Source of the DNA: Candidatus Auribacterota bacterium
GTDB lineage: Bacteria > Auribacterota > Tritonobacteria > UBA1439
Length of the DNA stretch: 55,045 nt
Assembly: GCA_026392035.1 (NCBI GenBank)
Contig: JAPLCX010000078.1
Coordinates: forward strand, 1-55,045
Direction: 5' to 3'
Shown: piece after piece, positions 1 through 8,486 of the stretch
Numbering within the stretch: position 1 is the first letter of the stretch
Layout of the letters: every line of letters starts with the position of its first letter
Made by a program: the position numbers and the translations under genes
The notes under the pieces: generated by a model
What the model saw: the letters and a program-made list of their open reading frames with translations, nothing else
Told to the model about the DNA's origin: nothing
The model's database searches: none

Positions 1-327
1 GGCATGAATCTGGCCACGGCGGCGAAGAGAATCTGACCAGGGGCGGGAGGGGAAGTCTCTTTCAGGTATGAAGGGGGAGATAATAGCCGGTGCTCTCGCG
101 TATACAATCCGAAAAATACTTTTTCAGGAGACCCTACTTATCCGTCTCTCTATTGTAGGGGTTCGATTCATCGAACCCGAATCGCGCCGGGCCACGCATT
201 TTGCGCGGCAAGCGTGATACTTGCCCGACTTAGGCGGGAATCACGCCCCTACACTGCAATATATAATCGAGTGCCCGAAGGCTGATCTCCAGTTGATGAA
301 TATATCGGGCTAGGGTGAGCGCTGATC
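1..327. repeat. Gene-free stretch with a TGTAGGGG-ended inverted-repeat element
   Basis: I see no complete gene here. Short open frames run in from the left edge on the plus strand and stop at about base 36 or 111. Either could be the tail of a gene outside the window, but they are too short to call. Bases 154-253 form a small element with inverted ends TGTAGGGG (154-161) and CCCCTACA (246-253). It holds an inner palindrome around GTTCGATTCATCGAAC. Related copies lie at 13709-13790 and, degenerate, near 35726. Confidence 0.6.
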
Positions 328-522
328 CTACACGACCATCCATACGAGCAGCGCAACAATGATCGCGAGCGCCACAAGGACGAAGAAGAATCCCCTCCCG
401 CCATACCTCAATTTTGTGAACACACCGATTCTGTGAGGAAGCGCAGATCCGCAGTAGATGCAGTTGAGGTTCTCACCGGGGGTCTCTCCACGGCACTGGG
501 GACAGATGAGGTAGCCTTCCAT
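328..522 (-). CDS. Small zinc-ribbon single-pass membrane protein
   Basis: This 64-residue protein starts at the ATG at 522, just before the sequence MEGYLICPQC. Upstream in-frame codons to 579 are possible but lie in repeat-like DNA. Two CxxC knuckles (CPQC and CIYC, about 14 residues apart) form a classic zinc-ribbon. A basic stretch (KLRYGGRG) follows, then a C-terminal hydrophobic helix of about 20 residues ending MVV. This layout is common in small zinc-ribbon membrane proteins of unknown role; the ribbon would sit in the cytoplasm. The Shine-Dalgarno match is weak. The gene is monocistronic, with dispersed repeats on its 5' side. The function is unknown. Confidence 0.7.
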   Translation of the reverse strand: MEGYLICPQCRGETPGENLNCIYCGSALPHRIGVFTKLRYGGRGFFFVLVALAIIVALLVWMVV

Positions 523-554
523 AAATTTTAAATACGACCAATATTGAAGGATGA

Positions 555-720
555 CATTATAGAAACCACAGATGAACACGGATAAACACAGATGCGTGTT
601 GTGAAACAGGATGCACGCAGATACACACAGATTAAAATAATATTTCCAGAAACGAGAAACTGGAAACCTATACCTGTTTTTTACATCAGTGTTAATCTGT
701 GTTTATCCGTGGTTATAAGT
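555..720. repeat. Intergenic CCACAGAT/ATCTGTGG hairpin repeat
   Basis: The left end reads AACCACAGATGAACACGG and the right end reads as its near reverse complement (AATCTGTGTTTATCCGTGG). The interior is made of word-like variants of CACAGAT. The whole could fold into a long imperfect hairpin. It is the first of about ten similar elements in the window, all between genes. Confidence 0.7.
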
Positions 721-742
721 TAATTTGCGTATTTGGTTGAAG

Positions 743-1276
743 TTAGACCACGCGGGACATTACGAGGGCGCAGATTGTTTTCGCGTCAACGATTCTCCTC
801 CTGGCCAGGAGCCTCGCAATATCTTTCCTTGAGAACACCCGCGGCGTTATTATCTCATCCTGATCCCTTCGAGATCTGACTCGTTCCAACCCCTCGGCCG
901 TGAAGAGGTGGATTCTCTCAGTGGTGTAGCCAGGGGCGGGATAGATATATCCGATCCTCTTCCATACCTTCGCCGTGTAACCGATCTCCTCCACCAGCTC
1001 ACGCTTGGCGCAGCGGAGCGGCGTTTCATTCCTCTTGAGCGTGCCGGCGGGCAGCTCCCATATGTACGCGTCGATGACCGGACGGTACTGCCGTATGAGG
1101 ATGACCCTGCTTTTGCGGAGGAGCGGCACGATCAGCACGGCCCCCGGATGGCGCACGACTTCCAGATCCGCGACATATCCGCCCGGGAGCCTTTTTCTCT
1201 TGAGGGAGAGCTGGATAAGCTTGCCGCTGTAAATTCTTTTTTGTTTCACATCACGAGGCCTCCGCGCGCACGGCAT
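743..1276 (-). CDS. nudF: Nudix hydrolase, ADP-ribose/ADP-sugar pyrophosphatase type
   Basis: This 177-residue protein has a complete Nudix box at about residues 78-100 (G-x5-E-x7-REL-x-EE-x-G-Y). Upstream is the beta-strand region RQYRPVIDAYIWELPAGTL, which is typical of ADP-ribose pyrophosphatases. The family hydrolyses ADP-ribose or related nucleoside diphosphate sugars to AMP plus sugar phosphate, using Mg2+ held by the glutamates of the box. The conserved PAPGYTTE-like loop after the box (YPAPGYTTERIHLF) also fits the ADP-ribose subgroup. The start is uncertain: the ATG at 1276 lies 10 bases after the stop of the preceding propeller gene, and a GTG at 1249 would give the more usual N-terminus KQKRIYSG. 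The role is probably metabolite housekeeping. Confidence 0.9.
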   Translation of the reverse strand: MPCARRPRDVKQKRIYSGKLIQLSLKRKRLPGGYVADLEVVRHPGAVLIVPLLRKSRVILIRQYRPVIDAYIWELPAGTLKRNETPLRCAKRELVEEIGYTAKVWKRIGYIYPAPGYTTERIHLFTAEGLERVRSRRDQDEIITPRVFSRKDIARLLARRRIVDAKTICALVMSRVV

Positions 1277-1285
1277 TCACACGCA

Positions 1286-4200
1286 TTACTGAACCACCGC
1301 TGAGGTCTTGGCGAAGGCAATCACATACCTGGTGTCAGCGGTGAGCTGCGACAGGCGCGAGACCGGCGGCAGCTTTCCGGCCTCCACCGCGACGCTATAG
1401 AACCAGACTGTGGAGCCTGCCAGCGCCCTGGGAACGGTTCCGGCCGAACGGATTGAGAGTGAATAGGGCGCCTTACGGCCCGGGACATTCTTATATAAGG
1501 CTTTTATACCACGTTTGACCGTGCCTTTCGGGAAAATCCTGTAAGTCCCCAGGGAGGTATCGGCGAGAATGTAGAAATCAAACCGGGCGGTGATGCTCTG
1601 TGAAAGTGTGACGCCGAGCCTGAACCGTTCACGCACGACCAGAGGTCCTGCCTCGATAGACAGCGTCGGCACCGGCGTGGGAGTGGGCACAGGTGGAGTC
1701 GTGGTGGACGTCGGCACCAGTGTCGGCGTGGAGGTGGGAGGACTCGTGGGCGTTCTCGTGGGCGTCACCGTCGGTGGCGGCGTGATGGTCGGGGTTCCGG
1801 TTGGCGTGCCGGTAACCGTGGGAGTGGGAGTGCTGGTCGGCGTCGGAGTTACCGTTGGTGTCGGGGTAATCGTTGGTGTCGGCGTGATGGTCGGCGTCTC
1901 CGTAGGCGTTCCCGTCGGCGTCCGCGTCGGTGTGACCGTCGGCGTGAGGGTCGGGGTGAAGGTCGGTACGAGGTCGAGGCAGTAGATCGAACTATCCTGC
2001 GCGCCGATATAGAGCCTCCTCCCCTCGCCTATCGCGATGGAGCTCGACACGATTTGTCCCCCTATGTAATAATTCCACAGCAGGTCCCCAGAGGGGCCGA
2101 GGCCGTACACGCTCCTCCCGTCTTGCGCGCCTATAAAAACCTTCCCGGATGAATCAATGGCAGGGGCGGAGTTGAGGGTCGAAATCGCGCGATAGCTCCA
2201 TCGCAGTCCGCCCGATGACGACAGCGAGTATATTCTCTGGTACTCGCCTCCGAAATAAATCGCTCCGTCGGAATCGAGCGCCGGGCAGTTGCGCGCCCCC
2301 CCGTCAAACGTCCACAGAAGGCCGCCCGACGATGAGAGGGCGTACAGCTTGTTGTCGTTCGAGCCTATGTACGCACTCCCATCGCCCCCCACCGCCGCCG
2401 ATCCCGCGACCATGTCGCCGGTGCCGTAGCTCCACTCAAGCGACCCGGCCGCGTTGAATGCGTATATGTTCTTATCATACGCGCCGGCGTAGATCCTTGT
2501 TCCCGCGTACGCTGACGGAGAGGAGTCCATCCTGTTCGCCATCGCATAGCTCCACCGCAGCACGCCGGCAACGGCCAGGGCGTACAGCCTTTTATCATGG
2601 GACCCGGCGTACACGTTGCAATCGCCGTCGAGCATGGGAGAGAGGAACGGGGATGTTCCCTCATAGCTCCATGCCAGTCCGCCGGATTGGGACAGGGAGT
2701 AGATGCATCCGACGAGGCCAGCCGTTGTTGCTGCATAGACATTTCCGTTGGAACCGAGGGCCGGGGAGGATACCGTGCGGCCCACGCCCATATAGTAGCT
2801 CCAGCCGAGCGCGCCCTCAGACAGGAGCTCATATAACCTGAAATCATCCGATCCGATATAGCACGCATTCAAGGGCCCTATCGCGGCAGATGATTGGATT
2901 ACGCCGCCGGTGCGGTAGCTCCACCTGAGTCCGGCGAAGCTCGGCCCCTCGAGGTGGCTGAATCCCCTGTGCCACATGTCATAGTGGAACATCGGCCACG
3001 GGGCATAGGGGGTGGGCGTCACCGTCGGCGTGATTGTCGGTGTCGGCGTGGGGGTGACCGTCGGGGTATCGGTTGGTGTGCCGGTATCCGTAGGCGTGGG
3101 AGTTATCGTTACTGTCGGCGTGATCGTCGGCGTCGGGGTTATTGTTGGCGTATCGGTGATCGTCGGCGGCGGCGTGATCGTCGGAGTATCGGTGGGGGTG
3201 GGCGTGGGGCCGGTGGGAGTCGGGGCCGGTGTGCCTCCGAAGATATACAGTCTATTATCATCAGATCCCACATAGACACGTCCATCTGATCCCAGTGATG
3301 GAGAAGAGTACACCGTGTTTCCAGTGAAATAACTCCATATAAGATTCCCTGCTGACGTAACTACATAGAAATTGTTATCGTTAGAGCCAAGATATATCTG
3401 CCCGTCAGAAGCGAGGGCGGCAGAAGATTCCACACTGCCCACCGTTGCGTAACTCCATGCGAAACTCCCTATTGAACTAATGTGATACAAGCTATTGTCA
3501 TTGGATCCAACATATAAGCCCCCGTCTGATCCGAGCGCGGGAGAAGAGGTCACCAGACCTCCAGTTCCATAGCTCCACATAAATGCACCTGAAGAACCGA
3601 GGGCATATAAATTGTTGTCCCACGACCCGACATAGACCTCTCTGTCAGATCTCACGCAGGGTGAAGAATAAATATCACCTCCGGTGAGATAGCTCCATAT
3701 AAAGGTACCTAACGAAGCGATTGCGTACATATTGTTGTCATATGATCCGATATATGCCTGTCCCTCGGAATCTACTGCGGGAGAAGAAGATATCCAATTT
3801 CCAGTGCCATAGCTCCACAGCATCGTCCCTGTAGAATGAAATGCATAAAGATTATTGTCGAGAGACGCGATATACACCATCCCCGCAGATCCTATAGCTG
3901 GAGAAGAAGATACTGTATTCCATGTTAAGTAGCTCCAGCACAATGTGCCTGATGAATTGAAGGCATAGAGATTCTTGTCATTGGACCCCACATACGCTCG
4001 TCCATCAAAGTCTATCGCAGGACATGACCTGATCCAACCATCGCTCGCATAGCTCCAGAAAAGGGATCCAGTTGAATTGATCACATAAAGGTTGTCGTCA
4101 TTAGACCCCACATGCAACCGGCCATCCGATCCAATGGCGGGAGAAGAACTCACCTCTCCTCCTCCTTCATAGCTCCACACAAGGGCCACAGTCGAAGCAC

Positions 4201-4336
4201 CCAGGAAAGGGCTCTGAGCCGTGTGCGCCGGATTGTAACGGAACATAGGCCAGTCGCCGGCGACTTGCGCCACTACGGCTCCGGAAATAAAAACCGCAAC
4301 GGCTATACATCCACAGGAGACCGCTAACCGCTTCAC
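1286..4336 (-). CDS. Secreted protein with two 8-bladed PQQ-like propellers and Pro/Thr linkers
   Basis: I start the 1016-residue protein at GTG 4336 because AGGAG lies about 9 bases upstream and the product then opens with a clean signal peptide (MKRLAVSCGC... AVVAQ). An ATG at 4372 is the alternative. Layout: signal peptide; propeller 1 opening with DWPMF and eight blades ending in the WSY motif (about residues 30-360); a Pro/Thr linker of about 90 residues; propeller 2 opening PWPMF with eight blades, two of them degenerate (WTF, WNY); a second Pro/Thr linker; and a C-terminal beta-rich domain of about 125 residues. The blade consensus ([22 protein letters not shown]) is the PQQ/BamB-like fold, but no catalytic residues of quinoprotein dehydrogenases are visible. 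I infer an extracellular binding or structural role rather than an enzyme. Confidence 0.85.
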   Translation of the reverse strand: MKRLAVSCGCIAVAVFISGAVVAQVAGDWPMFRYNPAHTAQSPFLGASTVALVWSYEGGGEVSSSPAIGSDGRLHVGSNDDNLYVINSTGSLFWSYASDGWIRSCPAIDFDGRAYVGSNDKNLYAFNSSGTLCWSYLTWNTVSSSPAIGSAGMVYIASLDNNLYAFHSTGTMLWSYGTGNWISSSPAVDSEGQAYIGSYDNNMYAIASLGTFIWSYLTGGDIYSSPCVRSDREVYVGSWDNNLYALGSSGAFMWSYGTGGLVTSSPALGSDGGLYVGSNDNSLYHISSIGSFAWSYATVGSVESSAALASDGQIYLGSNDNNFYVVTSAGNLIWSYFTGNTVYSSPSLGSDGRVYVGSDDNRLYIFGGTPAPTPTGPTPTPTDTPTITPPPTITDTPTITPTPTITPTVTITPTPTDTGTPTDTPTVTPTPTPTITPTVTPTPYAPWPMFHYDMWHRGFSHLEGPSFAGLRWSYRTGGVIQSSAAIGPLNACYIGSDDFRLYELLSEGALGWSYYMGVGRTVSSPALGSNGNVYAATTAGLVGCIYSLSQSGGLAWSYEGTSPFLSPMLDGDCNVYAGSHDKRLYALAVAGVLRWSYAMANRMDSSPSAYAGTRIYAGAYDKNIYAFNAAGSLEWSYGTGDMVAGSAAVGGDGSAYIGSNDNKLYALSSSGGLLWTFDGGARNCPALDSDGAIYFGGEYQRIYSLSSSGGLRWSYRAISTLNSAPAIDSSGKVFIGAQDGRSVYGLGPSGDLLWNYYIGGQIVSSSIAIGEGRRLYIGAQDSSIYCLDLVPTFTPTLTPTVTPTRTPTGTPTETPTITPTPTITPTPTVTPTPTSTPTPTVTGTPTGTPTITPPPTVTPTRTPTSPPTSTPTLVPTSTTTPPVPTPTPVPTLSIEAGPLVVRERFRLGVTLSQSITARFDFYILADTSLGTYRIFPKGTVKRGIKALYKNVPGRKAPYSLSIRSAGTVPRALAGSTVWFYSVAVEAGKLPPVSRLSQLTADTRYVIAFAKTSAVVQ

Positions 4337-4519
4337 GAGATCTTCTCTCCTGAAGAATCTTCCATCCGCCATTTCCAGTCCGAGGGATCCCCCACGGGCA
4401 CGACGCCATGCGGCATCGCATGGAGCCCGGGCTCTTCTGCTCAGGCGGATAAACCTACCAGTCTGAACTTACCATAAGTGTCTCTCAATGTCAAAAACCT
4501 CCCAGAATGCTCCCTGCCC

Positions 4520-4548
4520 TTGACATATTGGTTTTATTGATGTAAATT
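4520..4548 (+). promoter_or_regulatory. Sigma-70 promoter of the pseudopilin operon
   Basis: TTGACA (4520-4525), a 17-base spacer and TAAATT (4543-4548). Transcription would begin near 4555, about 40 bases before the conserved core of the c-di-GMP riboswitch, so the aptamer is inside the leader. Confidence 0.75.
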
Positions 4549-4594
4549 TTAGGTGGAAAGAGGAGAGGGCAGGAAGCCCTCTCCGATGGAGACC

Positions 4595-4706
4595 CTGATA
4601 AAGGCAAACCATCCGTAAGGGTGGGGCGCAAAGCTCAAGAGCCCTGAGACTCCTCTCAAAAAAAAGGAAGAGGGTCGTAGGACAGGGCAGTCAGTTGCCG
4701 GGTCTT
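4595..4706 (+). ncRNA. Cyclic-di-GMP-I (GEMM-I) riboswitch aptamer
   Basis: The conserved landmarks are all present in order. GGCAAACC (4603-4610) is followed by a six-pair hairpin, 4609-4614 with 4619-4624, closed by a GUAA (GNRA) tetraloop at 4615-4618. Then comes GGCGCAAAGC (4625-4634), then a second arm with GCCCUG (4641-4646) paired to CAGGGC (4683-4688), and finally the closing strand UUGCC (4695-4699), which pairs with GGCAA (4603-4607). By my alignment the base equivalent to Vc2 G20 is G4603 and to C92 is C4699. That is the canonical c-di-GMP arrangement, not the A20 form linked to cyclic GMP-AMP. It lies directly upstream of pseudopilin genes, a known class of GEMM target. Confidence 0.92.
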
Positions 4707-4713
4707 ATGTCCG

Positions 4714-4745
4714 CGCCCGCCTCTATCAGATGGCGGGCGTTCTGT
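4714..4745 (+). terminator. Intrinsic terminator / expression platform of the riboswitch
   Basis: CGCCCGCC (4714-4721) pairs perfectly with GGCGGGCG (4732-4739) around a 10-base loop, and TTCTGTT follows. It sits between the aptamer and the first gene. I infer transcriptional control: ligand binding would favour or prevent this hairpin. The sign of the control cannot be told from sequence alone. Confidence 0.75.
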
Positions 4746-4760
4746 TAAGAGGTGAGGGAG

Positions 4761-5192
4761 ATGAGCGCGCATAGATTAGAGAAGCGAAGATGCCGGAGGC
4801 CAGAGCACGGCCTCACGATAGTCGAAGTCCTTGTGAGTATCGCCGTATTCGGCATTTGTATACCGGTCCTCCTCGGGGCGATGCTGTTCTGCTACAGCAC
4901 CACCAAAATCAATGCGCATAAAATGACCGCGCTCACCCTCGCGCAGAAGAAGATAGAAAATCTGATGAATCTTAAATTCGCGAGCTTATCGACGACGGCC
5001 CATGCGTACGATGAGAATAATGTGCCGTTGGATTCGGCGGGGTCCCTCAGGGGGAATGTTGCCGCCGTGGTCACCTCTGATGGGAGCCAGCGGAAGAAAA
5101 TTACGGTTGCCGTGAAATGGAACGAGTGCAGGCGCAATCTCAACGTGGCACTCGACACGCTCGTGAGTGACAATATTGTCACCAAACCATGA
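4761..5192 (+). CDS. GspI/PilV-type pseudopilin
   Basis: This 143-residue protein has a type IV prepilin leader: a basic N-terminus, then the cleavage motif G|LTIVEVLV with the conserved Glu at mature position 5. A hydrophobic helix of about 20 residues follows and then a small soluble head. The ATG at 4761 is chosen because AGGTGAG lies just upstream; a GTG at 4752 would overlap that site. Prepilin peptidase (PilD) would cleave and methylate it, and it would act as a minor pseudopilin at the tip of a type II secretion or type IV pilus fibre. It is the first gene of an operon of four under the c-di-GMP riboswitch. No assembly ATPase, PilC/GspF or secretin is encoded next to it. Confidence 0.85.
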   Translation: MSAHRLEKRRCRRPEHGLTIVEVLVSIAVFGICIPVLLGAMLFCYSTTKINAHKMTALTLAQKKIENLMNLKFASLSTTAHAYDENNVPLDSAGSLRGNVAAVVTSDGSQRKKITVAVKWNECRRNLNVALDTLVSDNIVTKP

Positions 5193-5204
5193 CGGTGATG
5201 CCCT

Positions 5205-5954
5205 ATGAACGCGCGGGAGATGAGACAGAAAAAGGGATTTACCCTGATAGAGGTTCTCTTCGCCTCTTCATGCTCGATCATCGTCGCGGGAGGAGTGCTG
5301 GGGCTATTCATCACGCTCTCTCGCCTCTTTAGCGATGGTTCAACCCAGATGCGCCTGACATCCGAGGCGCGCTACGGGATGGAACGTATCGCCGCCGATG
5401 TGAGGGGCGCCGAGCTGCTCTCCGTGCAACCAACGGGTGATCAGATCAATCTCACTATCCCGGTCACCAATCTCCGTGCGGATATCGCCAGTTCGGATAC
5501 TGCTATCCCCGTGGACTCGACGGGCCCTTTACCCTCATCGGGGGTAATCTATATCGGTGGCGAAGCGATACTCTACGGCGGTGTCACGGGCAGGGGACTG
5601 CCGAATCCAGAGATCTCTTCGTGCACGCGCGCCTACAACGCGACCACCGCTGCGCCTCACAAGGATAATGAAGTCGTGTACGTGAAACCAATTTACTACC
5701 TGAATGGCGGCAGGGTGTGCCTGAACACAAACGGCACCCCGAACCCCGCCACCGATGGAGTCCTTCTCAGGAACGTGGAGAAGATCAGCGGCACAAACCT
5801 GTTCCAGCAGATACCGGTGGGGAGTTCATCATATAAAACAGACCGCGTCCAGCTCGTCTTCCGCTGCTTTCAGGACAGAGACGGAGATCACCTGAGAGAC
5901 CCTAACGAGCCGGGGCTCGATTTCAGCATGGAACTATTTCCGAGGAACAAATGA
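5205..5954 (+). CDS. PilW/GspJ-type minor pseudopilin
   Basis: This 249-residue protein has the leader QKKG|FTLIEVLF, with Glu at mature position 5, then a hydrophobic helix and the segment SEARYGMERIAADVRGAEL, which is typical of PilW/GspJ proteins. The soluble domain is predicted to lie outside the cytoplasm at the fibre tip. It begins 12 bases after the previous stop and ends 4 bases before the next start, so it is clearly cotranscribed. Family knowledge suggests that these minor pilins prime fibre assembly and may carry adhesive or cargo-binding heads. Assignment to PilW rather than GspJ is not certain. Confidence 0.85.
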   Translation: MNAREMRQKKGFTLIEVLFASSCSIIVAGGVLGLFITLSRLFSDGSTQMRLTSEARYGMERIAADVRGAELLSVQPTGDQINLTIPVTNLRADIASSDTAIPVDSTGPLPSSGVIYIGGEAILYGGVTGRGLPNPEISSCTRAYNATTAAPHKDNEVVYVKPIYYLNGGRVCLNTNGTPNPATDGVLLRNVEKISGTNLFQQIPVGSSSYKTDRVQLVFRCFQDRDGDHLRDPNEPGLDFSMELFPRNK

Positions 5955-5958
5955 TGCC

Positions 5959-7704
5959 ATGAAAACACAACGCATGACAAATGAATCCGGCAGCCTGCTG
6001 CTCATCGTGCTCCTGGTGATCCTGCTTTTCACAGGGCTCATCGTCGGCGTCGTATTCGAGCCGATCAGCAGTAGCGGCTCCTACTCTGAGCAGGCTGGGC
6101 AAACTTTCGGCTGGGGGCAAGGCTGGCTCTGTGCCGTCCATACCGACGTTCGGCACACATCGCGAAAAATCAAGCACACCGCCGCGCTCTACCTGGCAGA
6201 GGCGGGGAGTGAACACGCAAAGCAGTGGCTCTCCAGCCAGGCTTCTTCGCCTACGACTCCCCAAACCATCCCTGCAGCCACCGTTCTTGGCGCGAGCTCG
6301 GTCAATCTCGGAAGCGGCTCTTACACCGCCCGGATCGTGGTTTCATCAGGCGCGTTCGGTATCCCCTGCTATACCATCACCTCTACCGGCACCGTCGTCG
6401 ATAACGACCCCGATCCAGCCATGACAACCAATCTCAGGACCATCAAGCGCGCAATCGTCGTCAAAGCCATCCTGGGGAGTTTCGCACGCTACGCTTATTT
6501 CACGAATACCGAGCCAACTATATGGTTCACTACGCAGGATGCATTGCTGGGGCTCGTGCATACCAATGGCACGCTTCACCTGGCCGGCGAACCGGACTTC
6601 TGGGGCCTGGCAAGCCAGAGCGGGAGCACCTTCACTTTTTACAATAATGGCAATCCCATCTCCAGCTCGAATCCCTCGAACTCGCCCATGGATGTGCCGA
6701 ACTTCCGGGATGGCTATAAGCTGAGCGCCCCGAACGTTCCCTATCCCACAAGCACCACCGACATAGAAGCAGCGGCGCAGGGGAGCCAGGGCATCGTCGT
6801 CAACGGCGATTCTGAAATCACGCTGAGCGTGGGAGGGGGAAATGTCGGGGAGGTGCAATACACGCAGCCGGAGGAGCAACAGGTCTGGCACGATCCGGTC
6901 ACCCACACCCACAGTTGGGTAGGAACGCACGCCGGCATCTATCATCGCACCAACTACTCTCAGACGCATACACACGCCGGCTACTACACCACCGAGACGG
7001 TGACGGTGACGTATAACGCAACAGTGTACGACGGGGAAGCCAACCCGGGCGGCAAGGCGGTCATCTACGTCAACGGAGATGCGGAGGTGCAGGGGGCACT
7101 CGCGGGCCAGTTCACCGTCCTCACGAAGGGCGATATCATCGTGACCGATAATGTTGTGTACCGCGTGAATCCTGTGGACTACGATGGTGACGGATTGTTA
7201 AGCGATGCCAATGACAACGGTGTCAACGATCCCCATTTTGACCGGGACGGCGATGGGGATTACGACCTCCCTGGCGAGGCTGCAGATGACACGGATGATA
7301 ATGGCGACGGCATTCCCGATGCCGCGGGATACAATCAGCCGGAATCCTCCGACACGCTCGGCCTTGTCGCGAAAGGCGATGTCATTGTCGCTGATGATGA
7401 TGGCCCTGCAATCAATCGCACTATTTCTGGCAGCATCATGGCGCTCGGGACTTCTGATAATCTCAATGGGAGCGTCGGTAGCTTCCGAGTCGAGGATTAC
7501 GCAAGCCATCTCGAGGGAGTATTAACCGTGGTGGGCGGAATCGTCCAAAAAACGCGCGGAGCGGTGGGCCAGGGCATCGCCCCGAGGACAGGAGGCTATT
7601 CCAAAAACTACATTTATGACAAGAGACTCCTCTACTATCCCCCCCCCTACTTCCCGCCCGCGAAGGCGTATGATCTCATCTACTGGCAGGAGGTGCCGCA
7701 ATGA
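5959..7704 (+). CDS. PilX-like large minor pilin with Ca-binding-like Asp-rich segment
   Basis: This 581-residue protein starts with a short basic leader, then ESGSLLLIVLLVILLFTGLIVG, the hydrophobic helix usual for PilX-type minor pilins. The class-typical LAEAGSEHA motif follows. About 30 extra residues separate helix and motif, which is unusual. A long extracellular region follows. Near residues 395-455 it holds repeated DxDGDG/DxNGDG-type loops (DYDGDG, DRDGDGDYD, DDNGDG) resembling EF-hand or thrombospondin-3 calcium sites. A His-rich stretch around residues 310-335 could also bind metal. I infer a fibre-tip protein whose head is stabilised by calcium. Its stop overlaps the next start (ATGA at 7701). 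Confidence 0.75.
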   Translation: MKTQRMTNESGSLLLIVLLVILLFTGLIVGVVFEPISSSGSYSEQAGQTFGWGQGWLCAVHTDVRHTSRKIKHTAALYLAEAGSEHAKQWLSSQASSPTTPQTIPAATVLGASSVNLGSGSYTARIVVSSGAFGIPCYTITSTGTVVDNDPDPAMTTNLRTIKRAIVVKAILGSFARYAYFTNTEPTIWFTTQDALLGLVHTNGTLHLAGEPDFWGLASQSGSTFTFYNNGNPISSSNPSNSPMDVPNFRDGYKLSAPNVPYPTSTTDIEAAAQGSQGIVVNGDSEITLSVGGGNVGEVQYTQPEEQQVWHDPVTHTHSWVGTHAGIYHRTNYSQTHTHAGYYTTETVTVTYNATVYDGEANPGGKAVIYVNGDAEVQGALAGQFTVLTKGDIIVTDNVVYRVNPVDYDGDGLLSDANDNGVNDPHFDRDGDGDYDLPGEAADDTDDNGDGIPDAAGYNQPESSDTLGLVAKGDVIVADDDGPAINRTISGSIMALGTSDNLNGSVGSFRVEDYASHLEGVLTVVGGIVQKTRGAVGQGIAPRTGGYSKNYIYDKRLLYYPPPYFPPAKAYDLIYWQEVPQ

Positions 7705-8150
7705 CACGCATGCAGAATATTGCGCATCAGATAAGGAGGCCCGAGACTCCGTATATTATCCTGATCATCATCCTCATTGCGCTCTTCTTTACAAGCGGTA
7801 GAAAGCCCCTCGACTCCGGACATCACGATTTGGCTTTATCGCACCCTGCGAAACACACATCTGCGAATGCCGCCCCGCAGCCTGAAGAAAGCGCCGTCAC
7901 CACTTCGGAGAACCAGCAGACTATCTCCCCACCTGTTCCTCACTCGAACCGATTTGCCAGGGCACTGAGGCCGGTCTCTCCGGCAACTGAACCCCCTATT
8001 CCTGGTGCGAGCTTCCGGGTAAAAACAGAGCCCCTTCGGAAAATCAATTGGAAGGAGATGCACGCCTCGCCGCGGGAGGAAACCCCTTTTCAAAAAGATT
8101 CTGATAACATTCATCCTACCGCCGGCACGTTTGAACCACTGCCGATGTAA
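7701..8150 (+). CDS. Single-pass membrane protein of the pseudopilin operon
   Basis: This 149-residue protein starts at the ATG overlapping the stop of the PilX-like gene, so translation is coupled. It has a basic N-terminus, one hydrophobic segment at about residues 18-32 (YIILIIILIALFFTSG), then a long low-complexity, Pro- and Ser-rich tail without recognisable domains. I do not recognise a family. Topology (short cytoplasmic N-terminus, extracytoplasmic tail) and position suggest an accessory protein of the fibre, perhaps a spacer or anchor. It is the last gene before a MITE-like element. Confidence 0.65.
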   Translation: MTRMQNIAHQIRRPETPYIILIIILIALFFTSGRKPLDSGHHDLALSHPAKHTSANAAPQPEESAVTTSENQQTISPPVPHSNRFARALRPVSPATEPPIPGASFRVKTEPLRKINWKEMHASPREETPFQKDSDNIHPTAGTFEPLPM

Positions 8151-8211
8151 AAAGCTACCACACATTCGAAAGATTGAGTCACTGAGAAAAAACCTCAGGG
8201 TCAAAAAAACT

Positions 8212-8486
8212 TCAGGGTCAAACCTCGTCTATTGACTAAACAAAGTTCGATACATCCTATCGACGTTTGAACAACTGTTTATCCGTCTGGATATTCTCCC
8301 GGAACCGCTCGCAATCATCTTCCACGGCATCCCCCCTACCTCACTTAGCTCCGCTCCGAGGAAATGCAGTAACCTCGCCTCACCATTCCACCCGGCAGAT
8401 CAACTCGAGTACCACCTGCCGAGCCTCGCGCCATTGTCACCGATCATCCGGTTGTCTCGCAGTCAATAGACGAGGTTTGACCCTGA
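8212..8486. mobile_element. MITE-like element with perfect 26-bp terminal inverted repeats
   Basis: Bases 8212-8237 (TCAGGGTCAAACCTCGTCTA...) and 8461-8486 are exact reverse complements over 26 bases. The 223 bases between them carry no convincing gene. A GGGTCAAA motif recurs at 8191-8206, just outside. No transposase is present in the window, so any movement would rely on one supplied elsewhere. It fills the 400-base gap between the pilin operon and trpB2. Confidence 0.75.

Noticed and set aside
154-253. Possible tRNA (GTTCGATTC T-loop-like word)
   Set aside because: The word is part of a short palindrome in a dispersed repeat. No acceptor or anticodon stem can be drawn.
1590-1985. Plus-strand frame coding Val/Gly-rich repeats (VGVTVGVG type); similar at 3012-3275, 38448-38762 and 53218-53562
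   Set aside because: These are antisense reads of the ACN-CCN Pro/Thr linker codons of the propeller genes, so they have no independent support.
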